DNA of 64,000 nucleotides. It comes from CAVXDY01 sp963721335. Lineage in GTDB: Bacteria; Actinomycetota; Thermoleophilia; Miltoncostaeales; Miltoncostaeaceae. The notes under the pieces are model-generated. The model was not told the origin of the DNA. It did not search any database and saw only the letters and a program-made list of their open reading frames with translations. Positions 8,803-17,647 of the stretch are shown piece by piece (position 1 is the first letter of the stretch; every line of letters begins with the position of its first letter). Location of the stretch: positions 682,001 to 746,000 of the forward strand of contig CAVRIV010000008.1 in the NCBI GenBank assembly GCA_963721335.1, given 5' to 3'. The position numbers were made by a program, and so were the translations under genes.

Positions 8803-9534
8803 TCATCGGCCCACCCGTCGCAGCCAGGCCTCCCAGTACTCGCGCACGAAGGCGTCGCGGTACTTCTCGGGCGAGAGGCGGCCGGCGTCCGAGGCGCTCA
8901 TCGGGGCGAGCGGTCCGCCCATCGTGCCCGCGATGGACTGGATTCGCGCGGCGCGCTCCAGGGTGGCGGCCGCCACCACGACCCACGGGACGGTGGATCC
9001 CACCACCAGCACCCCGTGGTTGCGCATCAGCACCGCCCGGCTCGGCCCGAGGGCGCGCGCCACGGCGGCCCCCTCCGCCGACGAGGTCACCAGGTCAGGG
9101 CTCGCCTCGTAGCGCGGCAGGCCGTCGGCGAACAGCACGGCGTCGTGGGTCAGCATCTGCAACCGCGCCCCGGTGGCCGCGAGCGCGGTGGCGAACGGGG
9201 GGTGGCCGTGGACGACCGCTCCGACGTCCGGGCGCGCGCGGTAGACCTCGGTGTGGAGGGCGGTCTCGAGATGCAGGTCGGCCTCGCCGTCCTCCATGGG
9301 GCGCGCGTCGAGGTCCACCATCACGACGTCCTCGGGGCGCACCTCGTCGAGGGCCAGGCCCTTGCGCTTGACCAGGATCGCGTCGCGCCCGGGCACCCGG
9401 GCGCTCACGTGCCCCAGGGTCAGGTCCGTGTAGCCCTCGGTGGCGAGCACCCGGCAGGCGTCGGCCACCTCCTGGCGCAGGCCCTGCACGTCGACCAGGG
9501 CCGCGGCGGCGGTCCCGAGGCGGCCGTCCGCCAT
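8803..9534 (-). CDS. Class II aldolase-fold protein, probable 3-hydroxy-2-methylpyridine-4,5-dicarboxylate 4-decarboxylase
   Basis: A 243-residue class II aldolase/adducin family protein with the metal-binding His pair in VVHGHPP and a third His in LMRNHGVLVVG. The family holds fuculose-phosphate aldolase and also the Mg/Mn-dependent HMPD decarboxylase of M. loti B6 catabolism, which removes the 4-carboxylate to give 5-hydroxy-6-methylnicotinate. The context (lactonase and FHMPC dehydrogenase just downstream) argues for the decarboxylase rather than a sugar aldolase. ATG 9534 overlaps the cupin stop by one base. The specific assignment is inference from context. Confidence 0.75.
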   Translation of the reverse strand: MADGRLGTAAAALVDVQGLRQEVADACRVLATEGYTDLTLGHVSARVPGRDAILVKRKGLALDEVRPEDVVMVDLDARPMEDGEADLHLETALHTEVYRARPDVGAVVHGHPPFATALAATGARLQMLTHDAVLFADGLPRYEASPDLVTSSAEGAAVARALGPSRAVLMRNHGVLVVGSTVPWVVVAAATLERAARIQSIAGTMGGPLAPMSASDAGRLSPEKYRDAFVREYWEAWLRRVGR

Positions 9535-9897
9535 CAGGCCCGCTCCGTCGGCGGGTAGTCGGGGTGCGGGAAGCCGAACACCATGACGACCTCGTCGTCG
9601 CCGGTGTTGGCCACGGCGTGCCAGACGCCGGCCGGGATGTGCAGGGCGTCGCCCGCGCGGAACGCGACGGCGCCGGCGTCGAGGCGGAGCTCTCCGGCGC
9701 CGGCGACCACGTAGGCGAGCTCCTCGGTCTCGTGCGCGCACGGGCGGAAGCACCGTGCCCGGCGTGAAGACGGAGTAGCCGATCGAGCTGGCGGTGCCCG
9801 GAACGCGGTCGCCGGTCAGGAGCATCCGGCTCCAGCTGTCGCCGGGCAGGGGGATGGGGTCGACGTCGGCGACCGGCACCACCGACACCTGGCTCAC
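9534..9897 (-). CDS. Small cupin-domain protein (one frameshift)
   Basis: A protein of about 120 residues with one cupin domain. The N-terminal part is in one frame (SIGYSVFTPGTVLPP) and the metal-binding part in another (CAHETEELAYV, then HIPAGVWHAVANTGDDE). A single extra C near 9748 joins them. The mononuclear metal motifs (H/C-x-HETEE and H at WHAV) resemble small regulatory or isomerase cupins. Start GTG 9897 overlaps the upstream stop. Function within the cluster is unknown; a ring-cleavage or isomerase role is possible but unsupported. Confidence 0.7.
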
Positions 9898-10897
9898 AGC
9901 GCCCACTCGCCGTCCCTGACGATGTACGCGCCGTCGTCCTCGATCAGCAGCGTGGCGTTGAGGCACACGCCGTCGAGGTGCAGGGTGCAGACGTTCTGGC
10001 CGCCCGGGTAGGCGTTGTGGTTGTCGCCGAGCGCGAAGTGGACGGTGCCGACCCGCCCCTTCTCGGAGGGCGAGCCGAACGGGGACTTCTCGCTGATGCC
10101 GAAGGCGAACTCGCCGATCACCGTGGCGTTCTCCACGCCCTCGATGACCTTCTTGAGGCGCTCGGCCTCGTCGCCGCCCTCGATGAGGACGCAGCGGCCG
10201 CTCTCCATCGTCCAGGTGATGGGCTCGTGCACCTGCCCCTCGAGGCCGATGCCGAGCATGACCCCGTCGACGACGACGGTGCCGTCGGTGTCGGTCCTCG
10301 ACGGCGGCGAAGGCGACCTCGGCCCAGAGCGGGACCGGGCCCATCATCTGGCCGCGCTGCTTGATCGGCGTGACCTCCAGCGCCGGGCGCCCCTCGATGG
10401 AGACGTGGACGTCGGTGCCGGCGGGCGACGTGACGCGGCACGTGCTTCTCGCCCTCCAGCGCCGCGATCGCGGCCTTGGCGCGGTCGGTGGCGTCGCGGA
10501 TGTCCTCCACGGTGAGGTCCCAGGAGCCGATGCCCTCCTCGACCGAGGCGATCTTGGCGTTGTTGGCGCACGACTCCCTCACCGCCGAGACGTGGGCGAA
10601 GCGGTTGGCCCACTCGAGGTTGGTGATGATGATGATCTCGTCGGAGGCGACCATCGCCTGGTGCAGGTTGCGCGGCGGGGCCATCGGGAAGCGCATGTCC
10701 GCCCGGCCGCGGCGGACCTGGTGCTCGTTGTTCATGATCACCGGCCACCCGCCGCGCTCGACCACGACCTCGGCCACGGCCTCGGCCTGCTCGCGGTTCT
10801 CGTCGTCGCAGATGATCGTCACGACGTCGTCGGCCTCGACCGACATGCAGACGTCGACGACCAGCTTGGCGTCATCGCGCAGCTCAACACGCGCCAT
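9894..10897 (-). CDS. M29 aminopeptidase-like/NicX-like metalloprotein (two frameshifts)
   Basis: Corrected for single extra bases near 10440 and 10292 this is a 333-residue protein starting at ATG 10897. The C-terminal half carries the metal-site pattern of the M29 leucyl aminopeptidase fold: Glu262 in IGEFAFG, His286 in TVHFALGDN, and His306/Asp308 in TLHLDG. As I recall, the same fold is used by NicX, the Fe(II) 2,5-dihydroxypyridine 5,6-dioxygenase. In a pyridine-degrading cluster containing a ring hydroxylase, a dioxygenase role is attractive; a peptidase is the alternative. It sits 4 bp behind the luciferase-family gene and overlaps the cupin start. Confidence 0.72.
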
Positions 10898-10901
10898 GTG
10901 G

Positions 10902-11937
10902 CTACCTCACTCTCTCTGCGGTGAACCTGGGCAGGACCTCTCGGGCGAAGCGCTCCACCTGCCCGAACTGGTCGAGCGAGCCGAAGCGGCAGATGAAGTG
11001 GTCGACGCCGGCCTCGGCGAAGGTGCGCAGCCACTCGGCGATCTGGTCGGGCGTGCCGACCGGGCCCCAGTTGCCCAGGTCCATCGCCTTGCGACAGCTC
11101 CGGGTAGTACTTGCCGATGTAGTCGCCGAAGGCCCGCGCGCGCCTCGTCCTCCGAGTCGCCGATGTTCATCGTCACCTGGTAGGAGACCCTCAGCCGGTC
11201 GAAGTCGGCGCCCTCGTCGTCCGCGACGCGCCGGATCCAGTCGAGCTGCTCCACGAGCTCCTCGGGGTGCTGGGCGCGGCAGCAGGTCATCCAGCCGTCG
11301 CCGTAGCGCACGATCCGGCGGCAGGCGGCCAGGATGCGGCGCTCCATGTTGTCGTCCGGGGCCGTGCCCACGAGCCGCGGGTTGGAGACGACCCAGATCG
11401 GCGGCGGCGTCTGCACCGGCATCAGCGGCCCCATCTCGGTGCCCGAGTAGAACGAGACGTCGTCGTAGTCGGAAGTGCTCGCCGTGGAAGGTGACGCGCC
11501 CCTCGGTCCAGAGCGGCGCGGAGGACCGCCAGCCCCTCCTCGAAGATGCGCGGCCCGCTTGGTCGAAGTCCAGCCCGAGCGCCGCGAACTCGCGGCGCAC
11601 GCCCTCCTCGGGGTTGCCCGCGCCGGTGCCGAGGATGGTGCGGCCGCCCGAGAGCTGGTCGAGCGTCGCCCACTCCAGCGCCAGGTAGAGCGGGTTGCGG
11701 GTGCGCGGAGACCATGCAGGCGGTGCCGAGCTTGACGCGCGTCGTGCGCTGCGAGATGGCCGACAGCAGCGCGATCGGCTCGTAGCGCGGCTTGGAGAAG
11801 AGGCTGTCGCCCACCCAGACCGAGTCGAAGCCGAGCTCCTCGACCCGCTCGGCGAGCGACAGCAGCATCGGCAGGTCGTAGTCGGGCGCGATCAGCGGCT
11901 CGCGGTTGTTGAGGTTGACCCCGAACTCCAGGCTCAT
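10902..11937 (-). CDS. Luciferase-like (LLM class) flavin/F420-dependent oxidoreductase (several frameshifts)
   Basis: The gene starts at ATG 11937 with FGVNLNNREPLIAP and EELGFDSVWVGDSLF, typical of the bacterial luciferase-like TIM barrel using FMN or F420. The frame is broken at about 11708, 11562, 11512, 11475, 11145 and 11102, mostly by single extra bases; the pieces read consistently when joined (WTEGRVTFHGEH, PPPIWVVSNP, KAMDLGNWGPVGTPDQIAEW). About 340 residues in total. It is the first enzyme gene after the regulator. LLM proteins include RutA, which opens a pyrimidine ring, so a role in pyridine ring opening is possible; an F420 dehydrogenase is equally possible. Confidence 0.78.
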
Positions 11938-12650
11938 CGCTTGAGCACGACCTCCTCGCTGCCGGGGGCCTCGAGCCGTCGCTGGGGAACGCGGATGTGG
12001 TTCCGCAGCAGGCGCTCGGCCCGGTCGGGATCGCCGGCGCGGCAGGCGCGTGCGATGGCGCGGTGCTCCACGACCGAGCGGCGGACGGTTCCGCGAAGGG
12101 CGAGCGAGCGCGTCAGGTAGCGCCCCATGTGGCCCATCAGCTGGCGGTACATGTCCTGGAGCGGCGAGTTGCCCGACACCCGCACGAACAGCTCGTGGAA
12201 CTCGCTGTTGAGGTCGAAGAAGGTCTCGATCTCGTCCCGGTCGACCGCCTCGGCCTGACGCTCGACCAGGCCGTCGAGCCGGTCGACGTCCTCGTCGGTC
12301 AGCCGCGGGACGGCGAGGCGGATCGCGAGGGTCTCGAGCGCCTCGCGCACCTGGTACGCCTGGAGGAACTCCTCGTGGCTGAGCGCCGAGACGATCGCCC
12401 CGCGCCGGGGCCGCACGGTGACCAGCCCCTCCGCGGCGAGCCGGCCGATGGCCTCGCGAACGGGCCCGCGGCTCACCCCGAGGGAGGCGGCCAGCGGGAC
12501 CTCCGACAGGACGGTGCCCGGCGGGAGGCGGTTGGCGAGGATCTCGTCGCGCAGGTGGGAGTGCACGCGCTCCCACAGAGTCACGTTCTCGATCGGGCCC
12601 GCGACCGACCCGTCGGCTCCCTGGATTTCCCTCACCGCACCGCTCGCCAC
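11934..12650 (-). CDS. GntR-family (FCD/FadR type) transcriptional regulator
   Basis: About 238 residues: an N-terminal winged helix (LPPGTVLSEVPLAASLGVSRGPVREAIGRL region) and a C-terminal all-helical FCD ligand domain with the metal-binding Asp/His pattern (DLNSEFHELFVRVSGN, VEHRAIARACRAGD). FCD regulators bind small carboxylates and usually repress catabolic operons. I chose GTG 12650 because GGAGG lies 5 bases upstream; a GTG at 12704 would lie upstream of the likely transcription start. The stop overlaps the first enzyme gene (ATGA), so regulator and pathway are co-transcribed and the gene is probably autoregulated by the palindrome at 12711. Confidence 0.88.
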   Translation of the reverse strand: MASGAVREIQGADGSVAGPIENVTLWERVHSHLRDEILANRLPPGTVLSEVPLAASLGVSRGPVREAIGRLAAEGLVTVRPRRGAIVSALSHEEFLQAYQVREALETLAIRLAVPRLTDEDVDRLDGLVERQAEAVDRDEIETFFDLNSEFHELFVRVSGNSPLQDMYRQLMGHMGRYLTRSLALRGTVRRSVVEHRAIARACRAGDPDRAERLLRNHIRVPQRRLEAPGSEEVVLKR

Positions 12651-12690
12651 GTTGTCCTCCGCGCCCGTTGACCGGCGCTCCAGCCGTGAG

Positions 12691-12720
12691 ATAGAAACGC
12701 GCACAGATGTCTGTTGTCAA
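12691..12720 (-). promoter_or_regulatory. Probable sigma-70-type promoter of the leftward gntR operon
   Basis: On the minus strand, 12715-12720 reads TTGACA, a perfect -35 box. An 18-base spacer leads to TTCTAT at 12691-12696 as a weak -10. This places transcription start near 12684, upstream of the chosen GTG at 12650. The -35 is embedded in the palindrome at 12711-12723. Confidence 0.5.
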
Positions 12721-12723
12721 CAG
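12711..12723. promoter_or_regulatory. Candidate GntR operator (palindrome)
   Basis: CTGTTG-T-CAACAG is a perfect inverted repeat with 6-base arms around one central base. It lies between the divergent gntR operon and the importer operon and covers the leftward -35 box. FadR-type GntR operators are commonly short palindromes with TTGT/ACAA cores, so repression of the leftward promoter and perhaps control of the rightward one are expected. Confidence 0.55.
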
Positions 12724-12792
12724 TTTGCCAAGGTGGAAATCAGCGCGATCTCCCGCACGCCGCCCGGAAGCGGACCGGCAGAAAGGAACGGC

Positions 12793-13860
12793 ATGAGATT
12801 CCTCATGAAATGCTCTCTGGCGGCCGTGGTGGTCATCGTGGCCCTCGGGATCACCGCCTGCGGCGACGACGACGACTCGGCCGCCGGCACGTCCTCGGCG
12901 CCGGCCGCCGCGTCGGCCGTCGCCAAGATCGGGATCGCCGCACCGGAGAAGGCCAACGACTACGGCTGGAACCAGCAGGGCGTCGAGAGCGCCCAGCGGG
13001 CGGCCACCGCCGCGGGCTCTGAGATCGAGGTGGCGGACGGCATCGGCTACGACAACGTCGAGCCCGTGCTGCGGCGCCTGGCCCAGAGCGGCAGCGAGCT
13101 GATCATCGCGCAGGCCAGCGGCTACAACACCATCGCCCCGAAGGTCGCGACGCAGTTCAACGTCCCGACGATCGTCTTCGATGCCCCCACGGCCGGCAAG
13201 GAAGGCGTGGTGGCCGACGTGGAGACCTCGAGCCAGCAGGGCGCGTACCTCGCGGGCATCCTGGCCGCGAGGACGACCAAGACCGGCACCCTCGGCATCG
13301 TCATCTCCGCCGCCGACACCAACTGGTTCAAGCAGGCCGGCGGCTTCGTGGCCGGCGCGCGCAGCGTCAACCCGGACGTGGAGTTCCGCTTCGCGCAGAT
13401 CGGCCAGGCCGCCTACGCCGACTCGGCCGGCGGCAAGCGGGTCACCGCCCAGGTCATCGCGGCCGGCGCGGACGTCGTGTTCGGCATGGGCGACGGCGCC
13501 TCCTTCGGGATGCTGCAGGCCGTCGAGACGGCGAAGCCCCCGGCGGGTGCGTCGAAGGTCTTCTTCATCGACGTGATCGGCGACAAGACGGCGGTCGACA
13601 AGGAGGGCGTGCTGCTGTCGTCGGTCCTCTGGGACTTCACGGACATCTACACGCAGGCCATCGCCGACATCGGCGCCGGGACCTTCGGCGCGGCGAACTA
13701 CGACCTGACGGTCGCCAACGGCATCTCGCTGCTGAAGACCGACAAGGCGCCCGCCGAGGTGTGGACCGAGATCGACACGGCGCAGCAGGGCGTCGCCGAC
13801 GGCAGCATCGAGGTCCCGCTCACGCCGACGCAGGCGGCAGTGGACAAGCTGATCGGCTAG
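12793..13860 (+). CDS. BMP/PnrA-family substrate-binding lipoprotein of ABC importer
   Basis: A 355-residue lipoprotein: signal peptide with lipobox GITAC, an Asp/Ser/Ala-rich tether, then a periplasmic-binding fold of the basic membrane protein (BMP) family (KIGIAAPEKANDYGWNQQG, ELIIAQASGYNTIAPKVA, GIVISAADTNWFKQAGGFVAGA). Known BMP receptors bind purine nucleosides. ATG 12793 follows the AAAGGAA-like ribosome site. It heads the rightward operon with its ATPase and two permeases, next to B6-degrading enzymes, so a B6 vitamer is the likely ligand (inference). A stem-loop follows the gene, probably favouring high receptor levels. Confidence 0.9.
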   Translation: MRFLMKCSLAAVVVIVALGITACGDDDDSAAGTSSAPAAASAVAKIGIAAPEKANDYGWNQQGVESAQRAATAAGSEIEVADGIGYDNVEPVLRRLAQSGSELIIAQASGYNTIAPKVATQFNVPTIVFDAPTAGKEGVVADVETSSQQGAYLAGILAARTTKTGTLGIVISAADTNWFKQAGGFVAGARSVNPDVEFRFAQIGQAAYADSAGGKRVTAQVIAAGADVVFGMGDGASFGMLQAVETAKPPAGASKVFFIDVIGDKTAVDKEGVLLSSVLWDFTDIYTQAIADIGAGTFGAANYDLTVANGISLLKTDKAPAEVWTEIDTAQQGVADGSIEVPLTPTQAAVDKLIG

Positions 13861-13876
13861 CCGAACACCCATCGAC

Positions 13877-13908
13877 GACGACCCGGTCGCCTCGGCGGCC
13901 GGGTCGTC
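13877..13908 (+). terminator. Intercistronic stem-loop after the binding-protein gene
   Basis: GACGACCCGG at 13877-13886 pairs with CCGGGTCGTC at 13899-13908, a perfect 10-bp stem; the loop can add a further GCC/GGC pairing. No U-tract follows. Such structures after ABC receptor genes act as partial terminators or mRNA stabilisers, giving excess receptor over ATPase. Confidence 0.6.
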
Positions 13909-13924
13909 CCTGCGTACGGGGCGC

Positions 13925-15542
13925 ATGACCGAGACCAACGACACCAGTACACAGGGCATGGCGCCAGACGGGGTCGCCGTCGAGCTCTCGGGCATCACGA
14001 AGAGCTTCCCCGGGGTCCTGGCGAACGACCACATCGATCTGGAGATCCGGAAGGGCGAGGTCCACTGCCTGCTCGGCGAGAACGGAGCCGGCAAGTCCAC
14101 CCTCATGAACATCCTGTCCGGGATGGTGCAGCCGGACGAGGGCGAGATCCGCATCGGCGGCGCAGGCCGTCCGGATCGGATCCCCGAAGCGGGCGATCGA
14201 GCTCGGGATCGGCATGGTCTACCAGCACACGACGCTGGTGCCGACGCTCACCGCGCTCGACAACCTGATGATGGGCGAGTCGCGAGCGATCCGGCTCGAC
14301 GAGCGCGGATCGCGTGCGCGCCTCGCCGAGGTGGCGGCCATGCTCGGCATCGAGGTCGACGCGGACGCCGAGGCCGGGTCGCTGAGCCTCGGGCAGCAGC
14401 AGCAGGTCGAGATCGTCAAGGCGCTCTGGCGGGGCTCCAAGGTCCTGATCCTCGACGAGCCCACGTCGATGCTCACGCCGAAAGGGGTGACCGAGCTGGC
14501 GAACGCGCTGGGGCGGCTGAAGGGCCACGGCCTCGCCGTCGTCTTCATCACCCACAAGCTCCACGAGGCGACCGGCATCGGCGACCGCGTCACGGTGCTC
14601 AAGCAGGGCCGGGTTGCCGGGCGCCTCGCCCCCGCGGATCTCGGCGGCCGCACCCACGACCAGCTGCAGGCCGTGATCGTGGGCATGATGTTCGGCGAGC
14701 AGGCGGCGCCGGAGCCCGAGCTGGTGGAGCTGCAGGGCCACGTCGAGGCGCATTCGCCCCGCGCCGAGCTTCCTGCAGAGCCCCTGCTCGAGCTGGACGA
14801 CCTCCACGTGGCGGCGCGCGGGGGCGAGATGGGCCTGCACGGAGTCTCGCTGCAGGTGCGCCCCGGGGAGATCCTGGGCGTCGCCGGCGTCGACGGGAAC
14901 GGCCAGCGTGAGCTGGCGGAGACGATCGCGGGGCAGCGCCCGGCGTCGGCCGGGGACGTGCGCTTCCGGAGCGTCTCGATCTCCCGCCTCTCGGTCCGGC
15001 AGCGCGAGCGGATGGGCCTTCGGTACGTCAGCGACGACCGCCTCGGCGAGGGGACGGTCGCCGCGCTCTCGGTCGGCCTCAACCTCGTCCTGAAGCGCAT
15101 CGGCCAGACCCCGTTCTGGCGGCGCGGCACCATCCGGCAGCGCGAGGTGGAGCGCAACGCGGTCGGGAAGATCGCCGAGTACGACATCCGGACGCCCGGT
15201 CCGCAGACGCGCGTCGGGACTCTCTCAGGGGGCAACGTCCAGAAGGTCGTGCTGGCGCGCGAGCTCGCGCACGACCCTCGCCTGGTGGTCTACAACAAGC
15301 CGACCTACGGGCTCGACATCCTCACGACCCGGGCCGTGCGCGCGCGCATCCGCGAGCTGGCGGACGAGGGCGTGAGCGCACTGCTGATCTCGACCGACCT
15401 CGACGAGCTGGTCGCCCTCTGCGACCGGATCGCGGTGCTGAGCCGTGGACGGCTCACCGGCATCGTCCAGAACGGCCCCGGCGCGGAGCAGCGCGTCGGA
15501 GAGCTGATGGTGGGCCGGGCCTCCGAGTCGGCCGCCGCATGA
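13925..15542 (+). CDS. BMP-type ABC importer ATPase, two nucleotide-binding domains (one frameshift)
   Basis: A protein of about 538 residues after correction of one extra base near 14161. Domain 1 has Walker A GENGAGKST, signature LSLGQQQQVEIVKAL and Walker B VLILDEPTS. Domain 2 has a degenerate Walker A (GVDGNGQRE), signature LSGGNVQKVVLAREL and NKPTYGLD in place of a Glu-containing Walker B, so it is probably a weak or inactive ATPase half, as is normal in NupO/YufO-like sugar and nucleoside importers. The stop overlaps permease 1 (ATGA). Confidence 0.88.
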
Positions 15543-16697
15543 GCCGCGAGACCGCGATGCCGGAGCCCGGCACCCTCGAGGCCCCTCCCGTGGAGACCGG
15601 CGGCGACCGGGCGCGGGCGGTCGCCGGCATCGGGCGCGTGGCCGAGTCGGTCGTGCGCTCCGTGGTGCCCGTGCTGCTGGCCCTGGTCGCGGGCGGGCTG
15701 GTGCTCCTGGCCCTGGGCGCGAACCCGATCACCTTCTACCGCAACATCTGGTCCGGCGGCGTCGAGCTGTCGGCCTGGCAGGACACGGTCATGCGGATGG
15801 CGCCCCTGCTGCTCATCGCCTGCGGCCTGATCTACGTCTTCAAGGCGGGGATCTGGAACCTGGGCATCGACGGCCAGTTCCTGCTCGCGTCGGCCGTGAT
15901 CGCGGGGATCGGGCCCGAGCTGTTCGGGACGATCCCCGACTGGCTCCTGTTCCTCCTGTTGTTCCTGGTCGCCGCGGTGGTGGGGGCGGTGTGGACCATC
16001 GTGCCGGCCCTGCTGCGGGCCTACTACGGGGTCAACGAGATCATCACGACGCTGATGATGACCTTCATCGGGATCAACCTGGCCAACATCCTCGTCAAGG
16101 AGCAGTTCCAGGACGTCGCGTCGAACGTGCCGCAGACCAGGGCGATCCCGTTCACGAACCTGCTGCCCACGATCCCGGGTACGCGCATCCACGTCGGCGT
16201 CCTGGTGGCCGGCGTCGGGGCGGTGGTCACCTGGTACCTGATGTCCCGCACGTCGTTCGGCCTGCGGCTGGCCGTGCTGGGCGCCAACGCCCGCGCCGCC
16301 GCCCACGTCGGCATCTCGGTGCCGCGCCTGATCGTCGCTCTCGTTCGCCGTCAGCGGGGCCTTCGTCGGCCTGGCGGCGGCGTCGGAGATCCTCGGCATC
16401 TGGGGCTACGTGCGCGCCGACTGGAACCCGGCCTTCGGGCTGCTCGTGGTCCCCCTGGTCTTCCTGGCCCGGTTCAACGCGATCGCCGTGATCCCGTTCG
16501 TCGCATTCCTGGCCCTGCTGACCATCGGCGGCGACTTCGCGACGCAGGAGGCCGACGTCTCCAACGAGTTCACCCTGCTGCTGGTGGGCCTGATCCTGCT
16601 CTTCATGGGCGTCACCGAGCTGCTCGGGCGCCGCCGGGGCCTCGGCCCGAGCTACATGCACGGCGTCGTGCGGCGCAGGACGAGGAGCCCCGGTTGA
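15539..16697 (+). CDS. BMP-type ABC importer permease 1 (one frameshift)
   Basis: About 385 residues after correcting one extra base near 16339 (LIVA joins LSFAVSGAFVGLAAASEILG). A hydrophobic multi-helix inner-membrane permease of the ribose/nucleoside family; the EAA-like loop contains AGIWNLGIDGQFLLA and YYGVNEIITTLMM. Translation is coupled at both ends: it starts within the ATPase stop and its own stop overlaps the TTG start of permease 2. Together with 16694-17647 it forms the translocation pore. Confidence 0.87.
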
Positions 16698-17647
16698 GCG
16701 AGCTGTTCACCCAGGAGGTCATCACCGCCCTGATCGCGGGCGGCATCCTGGCGGGCATCCCGCTGCTGTTCGCGGCGCTCGGGGAGATGGTCTCGGAGCG
16801 CGCCGGGGTGCTGAACATCGGCATCGAGGGCACGATGCTCGTCGGCGCGTACGTGGGATTCGTCGCGGCGTACCACGGCGGCTCCACCAGCCTCGGCTTC
16901 CTCGCGGGCGCCGGCGCCGGAGCGGCGGTCAGCATGATCATGGTCGTCCTCTGCGTCTGGCTCGGGCTCGACCAGATCGTCGTCGGCATCGCCATCACGC
17001 TCGCCGCCGAGGGCGCGACCGCCATGATCTTCGACGCCCAGTTCGCCGAGAGCCGCCCCACGCTCGGCGAGACCGGCCGGGTCTCGATCCCACTGCTGTC
17101 GGACATCCCGGTGGTGGGCGGACGCGACTCGAGCGACGGCAGCCTCTTCAGCCAGCCCGCCATCGTCTACATCGGGCTGATCCTGGTGGCGGTGGTGGCG
17201 TGGATGATGCGCAGGACGCACCTGGGGCTCAACATCCGGGCGGCCGGCGACAAGCCCGCCGCGCTCGACGCCGCCGGGGTCAGCGTGAGGGCCACCCGCA
17301 GCTGGGCCGTCCTCTTCGGAGGGGCGATGGCGGGCGTGGGAGGTGCCTACCTGTCGATCACGGCGGCCGGCCTCTTCGAGGACTTCATCACCCAGGGGCG
17401 CGGCTTCATCGCGATCGTCCTGGCGATGCTCGCCCGCGGCAAGGCGCTCTGGGTGCTGATCGGGTCGTTCATCTTCGGCATCTCGCTGTCGCTCTCCGAC
17501 GCACTCCAGATCGCGGGCATCGACATCTCCACCGACGTGGTGTTCCTGCTCCCGTTCGTCGCCGTCATGGTGGTGCTGATCCTCTTCGGCCGCCGGGCCT
17601 ACCTGCCGGCGGCGCTCGGCCTCCCGTACGTGCGGGGCGCCCGCTGA
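16694..17647 (+). CDS. BMP-type ABC importer permease 2
   Basis: A 317-residue permease with about eight or nine hydrophobic segments and the family loop RAGVLNIGIEGTMLVGAY. It is the partner of the preceding permease. The start is TTG 16694, set by overlap with the permease 1 stop (TTGA) and by family length; no better ATG or GTG lies near. The final TGA shares a base with the CoxG start, continuing the tight operon. Confidence 0.9.
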   Translation: MSELFTQEVITALIAGGILAGIPLLFAALGEMVSERAGVLNIGIEGTMLVGAYVGFVAAYHGGSTSLGFLAGAGAGAAVSMIMVVLCVWLGLDQIVVGIAITLAAEGATAMIFDAQFAESRPTLGETGRVSIPLLSDIPVVGGRDSSDGSLFSQPAIVYIGLILVAVVAWMMRRTHLGLNIRAAGDKPAALDAAGVSVRATRSWAVLFGGAMAGVGGAYLSITAAGLFEDFITQGRGFIAIVLAMLARGKALWVLIGSFIFGISLSLSDALQIAGIDISTDVVFLLPFVAVMVVLILFGRRAYLPAALGLPYVRGAR

